64,000 nucleotides of DNA from Streptomyces sp. NBC_01217 (GCF_035994185.1 NZ_CP108538.1:1116001-1180000), one strand, 5' to 3'; positions 41,556 through 51,236 are shown, counted from the first letter of the stretch. Notes: generated by a model from the letters alone, not told the origin. A program made the numbers and translations.

Positions 41556-42641
41556 TCAGTACGCCCCGCCGAGCGAGGCCTTGGCGTTGGTCTCGTCGTA
41601 CGCCCGGTCGGAGATGATGACGTTCTCCGGGATCTCCTCGCCGCCGTAGAACTTCTGGGCGGTCGCGAAGGCGAGCGGTCCGAAGCGCGGGTTCGACTCG
41701 ATGACGGCGTTGTACTCGCCGTTGACCAGGGCCTGCACGGCGTTGCGGGTGCCGTCCACGGAGACGATCTTGACGTCCTTGCCGGGCTTCTTCCCGGCGG
41801 CCTTCAGCGCGGTGACGGCGCCGAGGCCCATCTCGTCGTTCTCCGCGTAGACGGCGGTGATGTCGGGCTTGGACTGGATGAGCTGCTCCATGACCTGCTG
41901 GCCCTTGTCGCGGGCGAACTCGCCGGTCTGCTGGGCGACGATCTCCAGGCCGGGCGCCTGGGCCTTGACCTGGTCGACGAAGCCCTTGGTGCGGTCGGTG
42001 GTGACGTTGTTGCCCGACGCGCCGAGGAGGATGGCGACCTTGCCCTTGCCACCGGTCGCCTTGATCATCGCGTCCGCCGCGCGCTTGCCCTGCTCGACGA
42101 AGTCGGAGCCGAGGAAGGCCACATAGTCCTTGCACGCGGTGGAGTTGACCTTGCGGTCGATGGTCAGGACGGGGACCTTCTTGGCCGCGGCCGCCTTGAA
42201 CGCCGGCTCCAGACCGTCGGAGTTCAGCGGGGCGACGATGAGGAACTGGGCGCCCTGCGAAAGCATGTCCTGGATGTCGCTGATCTGCTTGGAGAGCTGC
42301 GACTGCGCGTTGGTGGTGAGCAGCTTCTTCACGCCGACCTTCTTGGCCTCGTCCTTGATGGACTGGGTCTCGGCGATACGGAACGGGTTGGCTTCCTTCT
42401 CCGACTGCGAGAAGCCGACCACCGCGTCCTTCAGGTCCAGCTTCGGCGCACCGTACGTCTGCAGCGAGCAGCCCGAACCGGAGCTGCTCTCGGGGGTCTT
42501 GGCCGCCTGGGCGCCCTGGCTGCTGTCACCGCCCGCGTTGTTCGAGGTCTCCGACTTGGAGCAGCCGGAGGCGGCCAGCGTGGCGGTGGCGGCGAGGAGG
42601 CAGGCCACGGCGAGGGTTCGGGATCGGCGCTGGATCATCAT
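41556..42641 (-). CDS. sugar-binding lipoprotein (CUT2, YtfQ-like)
   Basis: Binding protein of 361 residues of the periplasmic-binding type 4 class. Signal peptide with lipobox LAASGC, Ser/Gly-rich linker, then the two-lobe core: VVGFSQSEKEANPFRIAETQ at the sugar site (the same start as E. coli YtfQ), FLIVAPLNSDGLEPAFKAA, VPVLTIDRKV, and ITAVYAENDEMGLGAV. This resembles galactofuranose/arabinose-type binding proteins. ATG 42641 has AGGAG about 11 bases upstream; ATG 42638 is an alternative. First gene of the importer operon, divergent from GH127, so it probably binds a furanose-form pentose such as L-arabinose, or galactofuranose. Confidence 0.92.
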   Translation of the reverse strand: MMIQRRSRTLAVACLLAATATLAASGCSKSETSNNAGGDSSQGAQAAKTPESSSGSGCSLQTYGAPKLDLKDAVVGFSQSEKEANPFRIAETQSIKDEAKKVGVKKLLTTNAQSQLSKQISDIQDMLSQGAQFLIVAPLNSDGLEPAFKAAAAKKVPVLTIDRKVNSTACKDYVAFLGSDFVEQGKRAADAMIKATGGKGKVAILLGASGNNVTTDRTKGFVDQVKAQAPGLEIVAQQTGEFARDKGQQVMEQLIQSKPDITAVYAENDEMGLGAVTALKAAGKKPGKDVKIVSVDGTRNAVQALVNGEYNAVIESNPRFGPLAFATAQKFYGGEEIPENVIISDRAYDETNAKASLGGAY

Positions 42642-42826
42642 GCGCGGGACGCTCCTTGGCGGGGTGACGGCACGCTCGCTGGCGTGTGGTCGGGGCATGG
42701 CTGGACGATGCATCAACCGCGGGGCGGCCGATGTCACTTCATTCCTCGCGACCCCGCTCCGGGCTGCCTGAACAGCTGCTGAACCTGCGGTCGTGAGAGC
42801 CTGCGCGGCCTGTCGGCGGCTCGGTT

Positions 42827-42838
42827 TACAACGTTATA
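42827..42838. promoter_or_regulatory. LacI-type operator in the importer promoter
   Basis: TACAACGTTATA, a 12-base palindrome with one mismatched pair around the central AACGTT. It overlaps the -10 region of the likely importer promoter, as expected for repression by the LacI protein encoded at 36661-37689. Confidence 0.6.
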
Positions 42839-42994
42839 TAGGCGGCGCGGCACGGGCGGCAAGAGAGTTGCCGATGCGTTTCCAAAAAGTGTCGGACCCC
42901 GGAGCGAGGACGGCCGCGCGGTGCACCACCAGGTGGCGCGGAACCCCTGGACAGCGCTTCGGAGGCATGCTGTCATACGGCCGGACGCCAATTT

Positions 42995-43006
42995 TCCAAC
43001 GTTGCA
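42995..43006. promoter_or_regulatory. LacI-type operator upstream of GH127
   Basis: TCCAACGTTGCA: an 8-base perfect palindrome CAACGTTG, with outer bases T and A also matching. It lies 178 bases before the GH127 start and would place GH127 under the same LacI repressor as the importer. Confidence 0.55.
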
Positions 43007-43183
43007 AGCAAGTTGACGCACTGCTGCCGCCGGGCCCGGCGGTGGCCTTGCCATGCGTGGAAGCCGCGGCCGATTCCGTACCGGCTCACCTCGGCTCCCA
43101 CACGCGGCCCTTCTCCCTACTCGCGGCCCTTTCTCCCCGCTTGGGCCGATACCCGCACAGCCGGCAGGCAGGAGCTCTCACCG

Positions 43184-45634
43184 ATGTCCCTCAACCGCAG
43201 ACATCTCATGGCCGGTGCGCTGGCCACCGCGGCCACCGCGGCCGCGTCGGGCCGCTGGGCCACCACCGCGACCGCCGCCGAACACCGGGCGGCGCCCGCC
43301 CACGGCGGGCACTACTCCCCCAACGCCGCGCCCCTGCACCCGACGGCGTTCCTGAAACTGCCCCCGGGCACGGTCACCGCGCACGGCTGGCTGGCCGGAC
43401 AGCTCGGGCTCCAGCTCGACGGACTGTGCGGCCGCTACGAGGAGTTCTCGCACTTCCTGGACTTCTCCGCCACCGGCTGGGTCCGCCCCGAGCTGGGCGG
43501 CTGGGAAGAGGTTCCGTACTGGCTGCGCGGCTACACCGATCTCGCGATCGTCACCGGGGACGCCAAGGCGCTCGCATCCGTGCGCCGCTGGTTCGACGCG
43601 ATCCTCGGCACACAGCAGAGCGACGGCTTCTTCGGCCCGAAATCGCTGCGTACGTCGCTGAACGGCGGCCCGGACTTCTGGCCCTTCCTCCCCCTCCTCC
43701 AAGCCCTGCGCTCCTGGCAGGAGTACAGCGGCGACAGGCGCGTCATCCCGTTCCTCAGCAGGTTCTTCCGCTATATGAACGCCCAGGGGCCCGGCGCTTT
43801 CAACACCAGCTGGATCGCCCTTCGTTGGGGCGACGGCCTGGACAGTGTCTTCTGGCTCTTCAACCGCACCGGTGACGCCTTCCTCCTCGATCTCGCCGAC
43901 AAGATCCATACGTACGGGGCCGACTGGGGCGACAATCTGGTCAACCTGCACAACGTGAACATCGCGCAGGGCTTCCGTGAGCCGGCCCAGTACGCCCTGC
44001 GCAGCGGCTCGGCCACCGACACCCGGGCCACGTACGGGACGTACGGCAAGGCGATGGACCAGTACGGACAGTTCCCCGGCGGAGGTTTCGCCGGGGACGA
44101 GAACGCGCGTCCCGGGCACGGCGACCCCCGGCAGGGCTTCGAGACCTGCGGCATCGTCGAGTTCATGGCCAGCCACCAGCTGCTCACCCGGATCACCGGC
44201 GATCCGCTGTGGGCCGACCGCTGCGAGGAACTGGCCTTCAACTCGCTGCCCGCCGCGCTGGATCCCTCGGGCCGGGCGGTCCACTACATCACCAGCGCCA
44301 ACAGTGTCGATCTGGACAATGTGCCCAAGAGCGGGCGGCAGTTCCAGAACGGCTTTGCCATGCAGGCGTATCTGCCGGGCGTCGATCAGTACCGCTGCTG
44401 TCCGCACAACTACGGGATGGGCTGGCCGTACTTCGTCGAGGAGCTGTGGCTGGCCACCCCGGACGGGGGTCTGGCCGCCGCGATGTACGCGAGCTGCGAG
44501 GTCACCGCGAAGGTGGCCGACGGCACCGAGGTCACCTTCACCGAGGAGACCGGATATCCGTTCAAGGACACGGTCACCCTGACCCTCAGGTCACCGAAGC
44601 ATCTGCGCTTCCCGCTGGTGCTGCGCATTCCCGCCTGGTGCGCGGAACCGGAGATCAGGGTCAACGGGCGCCGCGTGCAGGCACCGGCGGGCCCGGCCTT
44701 CACCCGGGTCGAGCGCACATGGGCGAACGGCGACAGGGTCACCCTGCGCTTCCCCCAGCGCACGACCGTACGCACCTGGGCGTCGAACCACGGCGCGGTG
44801 AGCGTCGACCACGGGCCGCTCACGTACTCGCTCCGGATCGGTGAGGAGTACCGGCGCATCGGCGGCACGGACCGGTTCCCGGAGTACGAGGTGCATGCCA
44901 CGAGTGCCTGGAACTACGGGCTCGTCCTCGACGGCGGGGAGCCCGCCTCCTCGCTGCGCCTCCACTCCGCCCGCCGCGCTCCCGGGGACAACCCGTTCAC
45001 CCTCGACGGCACCCCGCTGACCATGACCGCGCGTGCCCGCCGGATTCCCGAGTGGAGCGCGGACGGCGAGCAGGTCGTCGCCCCGCTCCAGGACAGCCCG
45101 GCGCGCAGCACCGAGCCGGTGGAGGAGATCACGCTCGTCCCCATGGGCGCGGCCCGGCTGCGGATCACGGCATTCCCGACGGCCGGTCCGGACGCCGGGC
45201 AGTGGCTGTCCGACGGCTGGTACCGGATCCGTAACCTGCACTCGGGCAAGGTGCTCGGCGTCGACAACATGTCCACGGCCAACAGCGCCCACGTCGTCCA
45301 GTTCAGCGACAACGGCACCGACGACCACCTCTGGCAGCTCGTCCCCAACGGCGACGGCTGGTACCGCATCCACAACCGCCACTCCGGCAAAGTCCTCGGC
45401 GTCGACAACATGTCCACCGCCGACAGCGCCCACGTCGTCCAGTTCGACGACAACGGCACCGACGACCACCTCTGGCAGCTCGTCCCCAACGGCGACGGCT
45501 GGTACCGCATCCACAACCGCCACTCCGGCAAAGTCCTCGGCGTCGACAACATGTCCACCGCCGACAGCGCCCACGTCGTCCAGTTCAGCGACAACGGCAC
45601 CGACGACCACGTGTGGCAGTTGCTGGCTCCGTGA
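43184..45634 (+). CDS. secreted GH127 family beta-L-arabinofuranosidase-type enzyme with C-terminal lectin repeats
   Basis: Exported enzyme of 816 residues. Tat-like signal MSLNRRHLMAGALATAATAA. An (alpha/alpha)6-barrel catalytic region spans residues ~40-430 (LSG-like GWLAGQLGLQLDGLCGRYEE; LNGGPDFWPFLPLLQAL). The metal/catalytic site is ETCGIVEFMASHQLL plus the paired cysteines in QYRCCPHNYG; in GH127 a Cys is the nucleophile, held by a zinc with other Cys and Glu. Beta-sandwich domains follow. The last ~139 residues are three ~47-residue ricin-B-like repeats. AGGAG lies 9 bases before ATG 43184. Divergent from the sugar importer; likely frees L-arabinofuranose or related sugars from plant glycans for uptake. 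Confidence 0.92.
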   Translation: MSLNRRHLMAGALATAATAAASGRWATTATAAEHRAAPAHGGHYSPNAAPLHPTAFLKLPPGTVTAHGWLAGQLGLQLDGLCGRYEEFSHFLDFSATGWVRPELGGWEEVPYWLRGYTDLAIVTGDAKALASVRRWFDAILGTQQSDGFFGPKSLRTSLNGGPDFWPFLPLLQALRSWQEYSGDRRVIPFLSRFFRYMNAQGPGAFNTSWIALRWGDGLDSVFWLFNRTGDAFLLDLADKIHTYGADWGDNLVNLHNVNIAQGFREPAQYALRSGSATDTRATYGTYGKAMDQYGQFPGGGFAGDENARPGHGDPRQGFETCGIVEFMASHQLLTRITGDPLWADRCEELAFNSLPAALDPSGRAVHYITSANSVDLDNVPKSGRQFQNGFAMQAYLPGVDQYRCCPHNYGMGWPYFVEELWLATPDGGLAAAMYASCEVTAKVADGTEVTFTEETGYPFKDTVTLTLRSPKHLRFPLVLRIPAWCAEPEIRVNGRRVQAPAGPAFTRVERTWANGDRVTLRFPQRTTVRTWASNHGAVSVDHGPLTYSLRIGEEYRRIGGTDRFPEYEVHATSAWNYGLVLDGGEPASSLRLHSARRAPGDNPFTLDGTPLTMTARARRIPEWSADGEQVVAPLQDSPARSTEPVEEITLVPMGAARLRITAFPTAGPDAGQWLSDGWYRIRNLHSGKVLGVDNMSTANSAHVVQFSDNGTDDHLWQLVPNGDGWYRIHNRHSGKVLGVDNMSTADSAHVVQFDDNGTDDHLWQLVPNGDGWYRIHNRHSGKVLGVDNMSTADSAHVVQFSDNGTDDHVWQLLAP
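45215..45631 (+). repeat. three near-identical 141-base repeats (RICIN lectin units)
   Basis: Repeats start at 45215, 45356 and 45497 with a period of 141 bases (47 codons). Copies 2 and 3 are almost identical in DNA, and copy 1 differs mainly at synonymous sites. Each encodes DGWYRIHNRHSGKVLGVDNM, then a Q/W-rich end VVQF..DNGTDDHLWQLV, the classic beta-trefoil sugar-binding unit. Three units make one complete trefoil. Confidence 0.95.
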
Positions 45635-45657
45635 GGTGACGGACCGGCCCCGACGAC

Positions 45658-45701
45658 GGCCGGCCCGGCAGCGACAGTACTTCGACGCTGCCGGGCCGGC
45701 C
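45658..45701. terminator. bidirectional terminator between GH127 and GH2
   Basis: A perfect 16-base-pair GC stem (45658-45673 with 45686-45701) around a 12-base loop. It lies between two converging genes and can end both transcripts. Confidence 0.88.
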
Positions 45702-45711
45702 TCTGTCGTGA

Positions 45712-48700
45712 CTACGGCTGTTCGCCGTCGTGCAGGGTGCTCACCTCATCCGCGGTGAGCGCCCTGTCGTACACCCGCACCTGGTCGACGCAGCCGTTCC
45801 AGAAGTCGCCCTTCTGGCCTGCGTACATGGCGCGGCCCACGGACAGCGGCCCGGTGCTCACATCGGCGGGTCCGGCAGTGGTCTGCGCCACGGGCTTCCC
45901 GTCGATGTACAGCTTGAGGTCGTCGCCCTCACGCACGCCGACGAGGTGGTACCACTTCCCCAGCTCGGGCTTCATCTCCACCCGGGCCCGGTGTCCGCCC
46001 GGTGTGCTGAACGCGAACGCGCCCTGCCCGTACTGGAGATAGAAGGGATTCTCCGTGCGGCGGCCGTCCTGGCTGACCACGGTGGCGTAGTTGCCCGGGA
46101 GCGCGTCCAGGGTGGCCCAGGCGGAGACCGTGTAGTCCTGGGTGGTGTCGACGGCGGGTCCGGCCGTCTGCGCGTACTGTCCCTGACCGTTGAACTTCAG
46201 CGCGGAGCCGTGCACGCCCGGCGTCCAGGTGGTGCCCTCGGTCAGGGTGAGCGCGCTGTGGTTGGGACCCTGGTCGGCGGCCGTGGTGCCCGTGCCCTCG
46301 TCGAGCCGCCAGTCGGCGCCGCCCTTCACCTGCTCACGGTCACCGGCGGCCGCACCGGCCGCGATGACCTGCTCGTTGATCTGCCGCACCTTCTTCGGGT
46401 CGACCTTGATCTCGCGGCGGTCGTAGGTCCACAGCCCGTTGAGCTCGTTCTCCAGGTCGGAGACCTGGGTGTACACGGAGCCGGACAGCTCGGCACCCGC
46501 GGCCGCGAGGTAGTACGTACGGGTGTTGTCGACGTACTTCGCCGTCAGGGCGTCCTTGTCGGCGACGCCGCTGTAGATGGCAGCGGGCGCGCCCGGCCAC
46601 ATGTGCCCGGGGGTACGGAGGGTGAAGCCGCCGTGCTCGCCGTCCATGGCGGCCCGGTCGTCCGGGAAGGGCGCCTCACGGTTGAGGTAGTCATGGTGGT
46701 CGATGATGTCGCCCTTGCCCGAATCACCCTTGGACGAGCAGCAGTTGACTCCGCTGTGAGCGTTGACGACCCGGGACGGGTCAGCGGCCTTGACGGACTC
46801 GGCGATCTTCCCGGTCTCGGTACGGTCCCACTCGCCCCAGCCCTCGTTGAAGACGATCCAGCCGCCGATCGCGGGCGAGTTGTGCAGCTGCTCCATCATC
46901 TGCTTGCCCTGTGAGAGGAAGGACTGCTGCCCAGTGGCATCGGTGATGTTACTGGAGACGAAGTCCTGCCAGACCAGGAGGCCGAGCTTGTCGGCGTGGT
47001 AGTACCAGCGGGCCGACTCCACCTTGATGTGCTTGCGGACCGCGTTGAAGCCGAGCTCCTTCTGCGCCTTCAGGTCGAAGGTGAGGGCCGCGTCGCTGGG
47101 CTGGGTGTAGAGGCCGTCGGGCCAGAAACCCTGGTCCAGCATGGCGAGGGAGAAGAACGGCTTTCCGTTGAGTACGAGCTTCTGGTAGCCGCCGACCTTC
47201 TCGATCCCGATGGAGCGCATCCCGAAGTAGCTGTCGACGGTGTCCTTGGAGCGGCCGTCGGTCAGGGTGACTTCGAGGTCGTAGAGGTAGGGGTCGTCCG
47301 GGGTCCAGAGGTGCTGCTTCGCGACGGGCAGGCTCAGCGCGTGGTTGGCGGGGCCGGTCACCGTGCCGACGACGTGGCCCTTGCGGTCGCGGGCGACGGC
47401 CTTGATCCGGGCGCCGGGCGACGCGTCGGCGGAGTTCACGGTCAGGGCGAGGCGGCCCTTGTCGATGTCGGGCGTGGTCGTCAGCGTGTCCACGGAGGCG
47501 GCGGCGACGGGCTCCATCCACACGGTCTGCCAGATGCCGGAGGACTCGGTGTAGACGATGCCGCCGGGGTTCCTCGACTGCTTGCCCATCGGCTGGTTGG
47601 GGCCGGTGGTGTCGGTGACGGCGACGACGATCTCCTGCGGGCCGCTGCCCTTGACAGCGTCGGTGATGTCGGCGCTGAAGGAGGTGTAGCCGCCGGTGTG
47701 CTCGGCGACCTGCTTGCCGTTGACCCAGACCGTGGCCCGGTAGTCGACGGCGCCGAAGTTGAGCTTCAGGCGCTTGCCGTTGTCGCCCTTGCCGCCGACG
47801 GCCCAGCTCCTGGGCACCTCGACCAGCTTGCGGTAGAACATGTGGTCTTCGTGGCGCTCCAGGCCGGACAGTTGCGACTCGACGGGGAAGGGCACGGTGA
47901 TGCGCTCGTCGAGCGGCTTGCCGAAGACCGGCTTCTGACCGGCCTCGGCGCCCGCGAACTCCCAGGGCCCGTTGAGGTTCTTCCACTGGTCGCGAACCTG
48001 CTGGGGACGGGGGTACTCGGGCAGCGGGTGCTTGCGGTCGAGCTTGTCGCCCCACGGGGTGGTCAGCCGGTGGGTGGACAGGTTCTTGGCCGTACGGCTG
48101 ATCTGCGGGACCGCCGCGCCGCCTGCCCGGAGGCCGCCCTCCCCGTCGTACGCGACCCTGACCTGCTGGTTCTTCTGGATGGGAGCGGCCAGGGTGACGA
48201 TGAGGGCCTTCGGGTTGTCGGACGCCTTCGCGACCGACTTCACCGGCATCGGCGAGGTGTCGGCCTCGATCTTGAGGTGGTCCTTGACATCACCGAGGTC
48301 GTCGACCCGGTCCTTGAAGGTCGCCTGCAGCCGCAGTCCGTCGTCGGCGACGCTCAGCGCGACCGGGTAGACCTCGAAGTCGGCGGGCGGGGTGAACGCC
48401 GACTCGGGCACGATCTGCTTCGTGAGCTTCGCGCTGGACCAGCGCAGGAACATGTTGGCGCCACCGGTGTCCTGGAACATCTCCAGCCGGAACTCGTGCG
48501 GCTCTCCGGCGGTCAGTGCGACCGGCTTGCTGGTCTGCTCGACGTCCCAGTCGGGCTGCCAGTGGTCGATGACGGCCTGGCCGTCGATGAACAGCCTGAA
48601 CCCGTTGTCGCCGATCGCGGCGAAGGTGTAGTCACCGGTCTCGGGGGCCTCGATCCGGCCCGTCCATCGGGCGGTCGTGTTCTCGGTACGCCCGGTCGTG

Positions 48701-48999
48701 GCCTCGAACGTGCCCGTGAGTCCGGGGAAGTTGATCTGCGGATCGAGCGCCACGCCGCCGAGTTCGGCGAAGTCACGGGCGCCCGGCGCCGACATGCGGA
48801 AGTACTCGCCCTTCAGTCCGTGCACATCGGTGACCGGGTCGTCGGCCGCGAACGCGGTCGCGGTGGCCGCCGAAGCAGGGGCGGCAGCGGGGGTCGCGGC
48901 CGAGGCCGGGACCAGGGTGGCACCCAGCGGGATCAGCAGTGCGGCGGCACACGCCAGCGATCTGAGAAGTGCGCGGGGGCGGGGTAGTTGTCGGTTCAA
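45712..48999 (-). CDS. secreted PA14-GH2-LamG glycoside hydrolase (beta-galactosidase/glucuronidase-like)
   Basis: Exported enzyme of 1095 residues. Signal peptide ~1-35. A PA14 carbohydrate-binding domain covers ~60-210 (GLKGEYFRMSAPG, DYTFAAIGDNGFRLFIDG). The GH2 sugar-binding, Ig-like and TIM-barrel domains run from ~330 to ~890, with acid/base Glu in IVFNEGWGEWDRTE and probable nucleophile Glu in MDGEHGGFTLRT. A LamG-type concanavalin fold closes the protein (~930-1090; DYTVSAWATLDALPGNYATV). GH2 members cut beta-galactosides, glucuronides, mannosides or arabinosides; the exact specificity is unclear. TTG 48999 is the only start giving a signal peptide. Placed next to GH127, it may attack another linkage of the same glycan. 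Confidence 0.9.
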   Translation of the reverse strand: MNRQLPRPRALLRSLACAAALLIPLGATLVPASAATPAAAPASAATATAFAADDPVTDVHGLKGEYFRMSAPGARDFAELGGVALDPQINFPGLTGTFEATTGRTENTTARWTGRIEAPETGDYTFAAIGDNGFRLFIDGQAVIDHWQPDWDVEQTSKPVALTAGEPHEFRLEMFQDTGGANMFLRWSSAKLTKQIVPESAFTPPADFEVYPVALSVADDGLRLQATFKDRVDDLGDVKDHLKIEADTSPMPVKSVAKASDNPKALIVTLAAPIQKNQQVRVAYDGEGGLRAGGAAVPQISRTAKNLSTHRLTTPWGDKLDRKHPLPEYPRPQQVRDQWKNLNGPWEFAGAEAGQKPVFGKPLDERITVPFPVESQLSGLERHEDHMFYRKLVEVPRSWAVGGKGDNGKRLKLNFGAVDYRATVWVNGKQVAEHTGGYTSFSADITDAVKGSGPQEIVVAVTDTTGPNQPMGKQSRNPGGIVYTESSGIWQTVWMEPVAAASVDTLTTTPDIDKGRLALTVNSADASPGARIKAVARDRKGHVVGTVTGPANHALSLPVAKQHLWTPDDPYLYDLEVTLTDGRSKDTVDSYFGMRSIGIEKVGGYQKLVLNGKPFFSLAMLDQGFWPDGLYTQPSDAALTFDLKAQKELGFNAVRKHIKVESARWYYHADKLGLLVWQDFVSSNITDATGQQSFLSQGKQMMEQLHNSPAIGGWIVFNEGWGEWDRTETGKIAESVKAADPSRVVNAHSGVNCCSSKGDSGKGDIIDHHDYLNREAPFPDDRAAMDGEHGGFTLRTPGHMWPGAPAAIYSGVADKDALTAKYVDNTRTYYLAAAGAELSGSVYTQVSDLENELNGLWTYDRREIKVDPKKVRQINEQVIAAGAAAGDREQVKGGADWRLDEGTGTTAADQGPNHSALTLTEGTTWTPGVHGSALKFNGQGQYAQTAGPAVDTTQDYTVSAWATLDALPGNYATVVSQDGRRTENPFYLQYGQGAFAFSTPGGHRARVEMKPELGKWYHLVGVREGDDLKLYIDGKPVAQTTAGPADVSTGPLSVGRAMYAGQKGDFWNGCVDQVRVYDRALTADEVSTLHDGEQP

Positions 49000-49314
<315 letters not shown>

Positions 49315-49935
49315 TTGGCAACACCACCGCGTCTGGTTCCCCTGCTGCAGCAGTTCGACTTCGCGCGCGAGCGGCTCACCGGTCGTTTGGCCGGGCCCGT
49401 CGTGGACAGCGGCAACGGCACGGACGTGGAAGTCGTGCCGCTGACCGATGAGGAGTATCTCTGGGAGCCGGTGCCGGACTGCTGGTCGGTCCGACGGCGT
49501 GCCGACGGGCCAGGGCCGGCCGCGACGGTGCTGACCGGTGCGGGCGGCTGGGGGCGCGACTCTGCGCCGGCGCCGCATCCGACGCCGCCGCCGTTCACCA
49601 CGATCGCGTGGCGCCTGAGCCACCTCAGCGAGCTGCTGGCCCTGCGCGCGGACCACACGAACGGCAGCCACTCGCTGACCCGGGACGACTACCGCGTCGC
49701 CGCGGACGCCGCCGGGGCGATCGCGGAGTTCGACGCCGGAGCCACGGCCTGGCGGGAGGCGCTGATCGGTGCCGACGACGCGGCGCTGAACACGGTGGGG
49801 CACAGCACCTACCCGCACGGCAGCGATCCGGAGGATCCGTTCATCGACACGGTCTGGTGGGTCAATCAGGAACTGCTGCACCACGGGGCGGAGATCGCTC
49901 TGCTGCGCGACCTCTTCCGCGCCCGGCAGCGCTGA
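49315..49935 (+). CDS. DinB-like four-helix protein
   Basis: Protein of 206 residues. The four-helix DinB/DUF664 shape is suggested by LVPLLQQFDFARERLTG, TIAWRLSHLSELLALRADH (conserved His of the metal site), GAIAEFDAGATAWREALIG, and NQELLHHGAEIALLRDLF (His pair of the metal site). DinB-like proteins are metal-binding, some act as thiol-dependent (bacillithiol or mycothiol) transferases, most are uncharacterised. TTG 49315 is chosen for GGAG 6 bases upstream. A strong terminator begins at the stop codon. Its neighbours do not suggest a pathway. Confidence 0.85.
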   Translation: MATPPRLVPLLQQFDFARERLTGRLAGPVVDSGNGTDVEVVPLTDEEYLWEPVPDCWSVRRRADGPGPAATVLTGAGGWGRDSAPAPHPTPPPFTTIAWRLSHLSELLALRADHTNGSHSLTRDDYRVAADAAGAIAEFDAGATAWREALIGADDAALNTVGHSTYPHGSDPEDPFIDTVWWVNQELLHHGAEIALLRDLFRARQR

Positions 49936-49977
49936 CGCACCGGGCCCCCGCCGAAGGTACGGCGGGGGCCCGGTGCG
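49936..49977. terminator. terminator between DinB-like and OYE genes
   Basis: A perfect 17-base-pair GC stem (49936-49952 with 49961-49977) and an 8-base loop. It starts directly after the DinB-like stop and lies 11 bases from the convergent OYE stop, so it serves both. Confidence 0.9.
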
Positions 49978-49988
49978 ATGCGGTGCTG

Positions 49989-51086
49989 TCAGACCGCGCG
50001 GAGGTACTGGTCCGGCGTGCGCAGTGCGCCGCCCAGTTCGCGGGCCGCGTGCTGGGCCCACGACGGGCTCCGCAGCAACTCGCGCCCGAGCAGGACGGCG
50101 TCCGCCCGGCCCTCGGTGATGATCTTCTCGGCCTGCTGCGGCTCGGTGATCAGGCCCACGGCCGCAACCGGGAGCGAGGTCTGCGCCTTGACCCGCTCGG
50201 CGAAGGGGACCTGGTAGCCCGGCCCGGTCTCGATGCGGGCGCGCGGGGCGTTTCCGCCGCTGGAGACGTCCAGCAGGTCCACCCCGTGGGCCTGGAGCTC
50301 CTTGGCCAGCCGTACGGTCTCGTCGACGGTCCAGCCCTCGCGCTCGTCCTCGTCGTTCTCCGTGAGCCAGTCCGTCGCGGAGATACGGAAGAGGACGGGC
50401 AGTTCCTCCGGCCAGACCTCCCGTACCGCGTCGACGACCTGGAGCGCGAAGCGGATGCGGTTGTCGAAGCTGCCGCCGTACTCATCCGTACGCCGGTTGC
50501 TGTGCGGGGAGAGGAACTGTCCGACGAGGTATCCGTGGGCCCCGTGCACCTCGGCGACCTCGAAGCCCGCGTCCAGCGCGCGGCGGGCGGCCTCGCGGAA
50601 CTGCCCCACGACGCCCTGGATCTCGTCCGCCGTCAGCTCGTGCGGCACGGGGTACCCGTCGTCGAACGGCAGCGGGCTGGGGGCGACCGGCGTCCAGCCG
50701 TGCGCGTCCGGTCCGACGGGGCCGCCGCCCAGCCAGGGGGCTGCCGTCGAGGCCTTGCGACCGGCGTGCGCGAGCTGGATCCCGGGAACCGAGCCCTGCT
50801 CCTTGATGAAGTCCGTGATCCGGCGGAAGGCGGCCACCTGGGTGTCGTTCCAGATGCCGAGGTCCGCCGGGCTGATCCGGCCCTCGGGGCCGACAGCCGT
50901 CGCCTCTGTGAGGATGAGCCCGGTTCCGCCGACGGCACGCGCCGCGAGGTGGGCGAAGTGCCAGTCGGTCGGGACGCCCGCGTCCGGCCCCACGGGTTCG
51001 GCGCTGTACTGGCACATGGGCGCCATCCACACCCGGTTGGGAATGACGAGCGACCGCAGGGTGTAGGGCTCGAAGAGGGCACTCAC
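49989..51086 (-). CDS. NADH:flavin oxidoreductase, old yellow enzyme of the YqjM class
   Basis: FMN ene-reductase of 365 residues. YqjM-class features: MAPMCQYSA with the redox-tuning Cys near residue 25, GIQLAHAGRKAS, and the substrate-binding pair in EVHGAHGYLVGQFLSPHSN, followed by RRTDEYGGSFDNRIRF. It reduces activated C=C bonds using NAD(P)H in the cytoplasm. GTG 51086 is chosen because the TIM barrel begins directly after it (SALFEPYTLRSLVIPNRV) and GGAG lies upstream. Convergent with the DinB-like gene; physiological substrate unknown. Confidence 0.95.
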   Translation of the reverse strand: MSALFEPYTLRSLVIPNRVWMAPMCQYSAEPVGPDAGVPTDWHFAHLAARAVGGTGLILTEATAVGPEGRISPADLGIWNDTQVAAFRRITDFIKEQGSVPGIQLAHAGRKASTAAPWLGGGPVGPDAHGWTPVAPSPLPFDDGYPVPHELTADEIQGVVGQFREAARRALDAGFEVAEVHGAHGYLVGQFLSPHSNRRTDEYGGSFDNRIRFALQVVDAVREVWPEELPVLFRISATDWLTENDEDEREGWTVDETVRLAKELQAHGVDLLDVSSGGNAPRARIETGPGYQVPFAERVKAQTSLPVAAVGLITEPQQAEKIITEGRADAVLLGRELLRSPSWAQHAARELGGALRTPDQYLRAV

Positions 51087-51236
51087 GTCGGACTCCGTTT
51101 CGATGGGTACGGAAGGATCAGGGCTCGGAAAGGCCGGGCTCGGCAATCGGGCCCGGAGGACTCGTTAGTACGATACATCCCGTACTACGACGCCCGTCAA
51201 ATTACGAAGCTCCTCGTACAAGGCCGCGGACGTGCC

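Larger units (their letters stand above)
42642..43183. promoter_or_regulatory. divergent control region between the sugar importer and GH127
   Basis: 542 bases without a gene. For the importer (minus strand) a TTGCCG box lies 16 bases from TATATA, whose region overlaps an operator-like site at 42827-42838. For GH127 an operator-like site at 42995-43006 is followed by a TTGACG at 43013-43018. The remainder is likely untranslated leader on both sides. No riboswitch fold was recognised. Confidence 0.6.
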
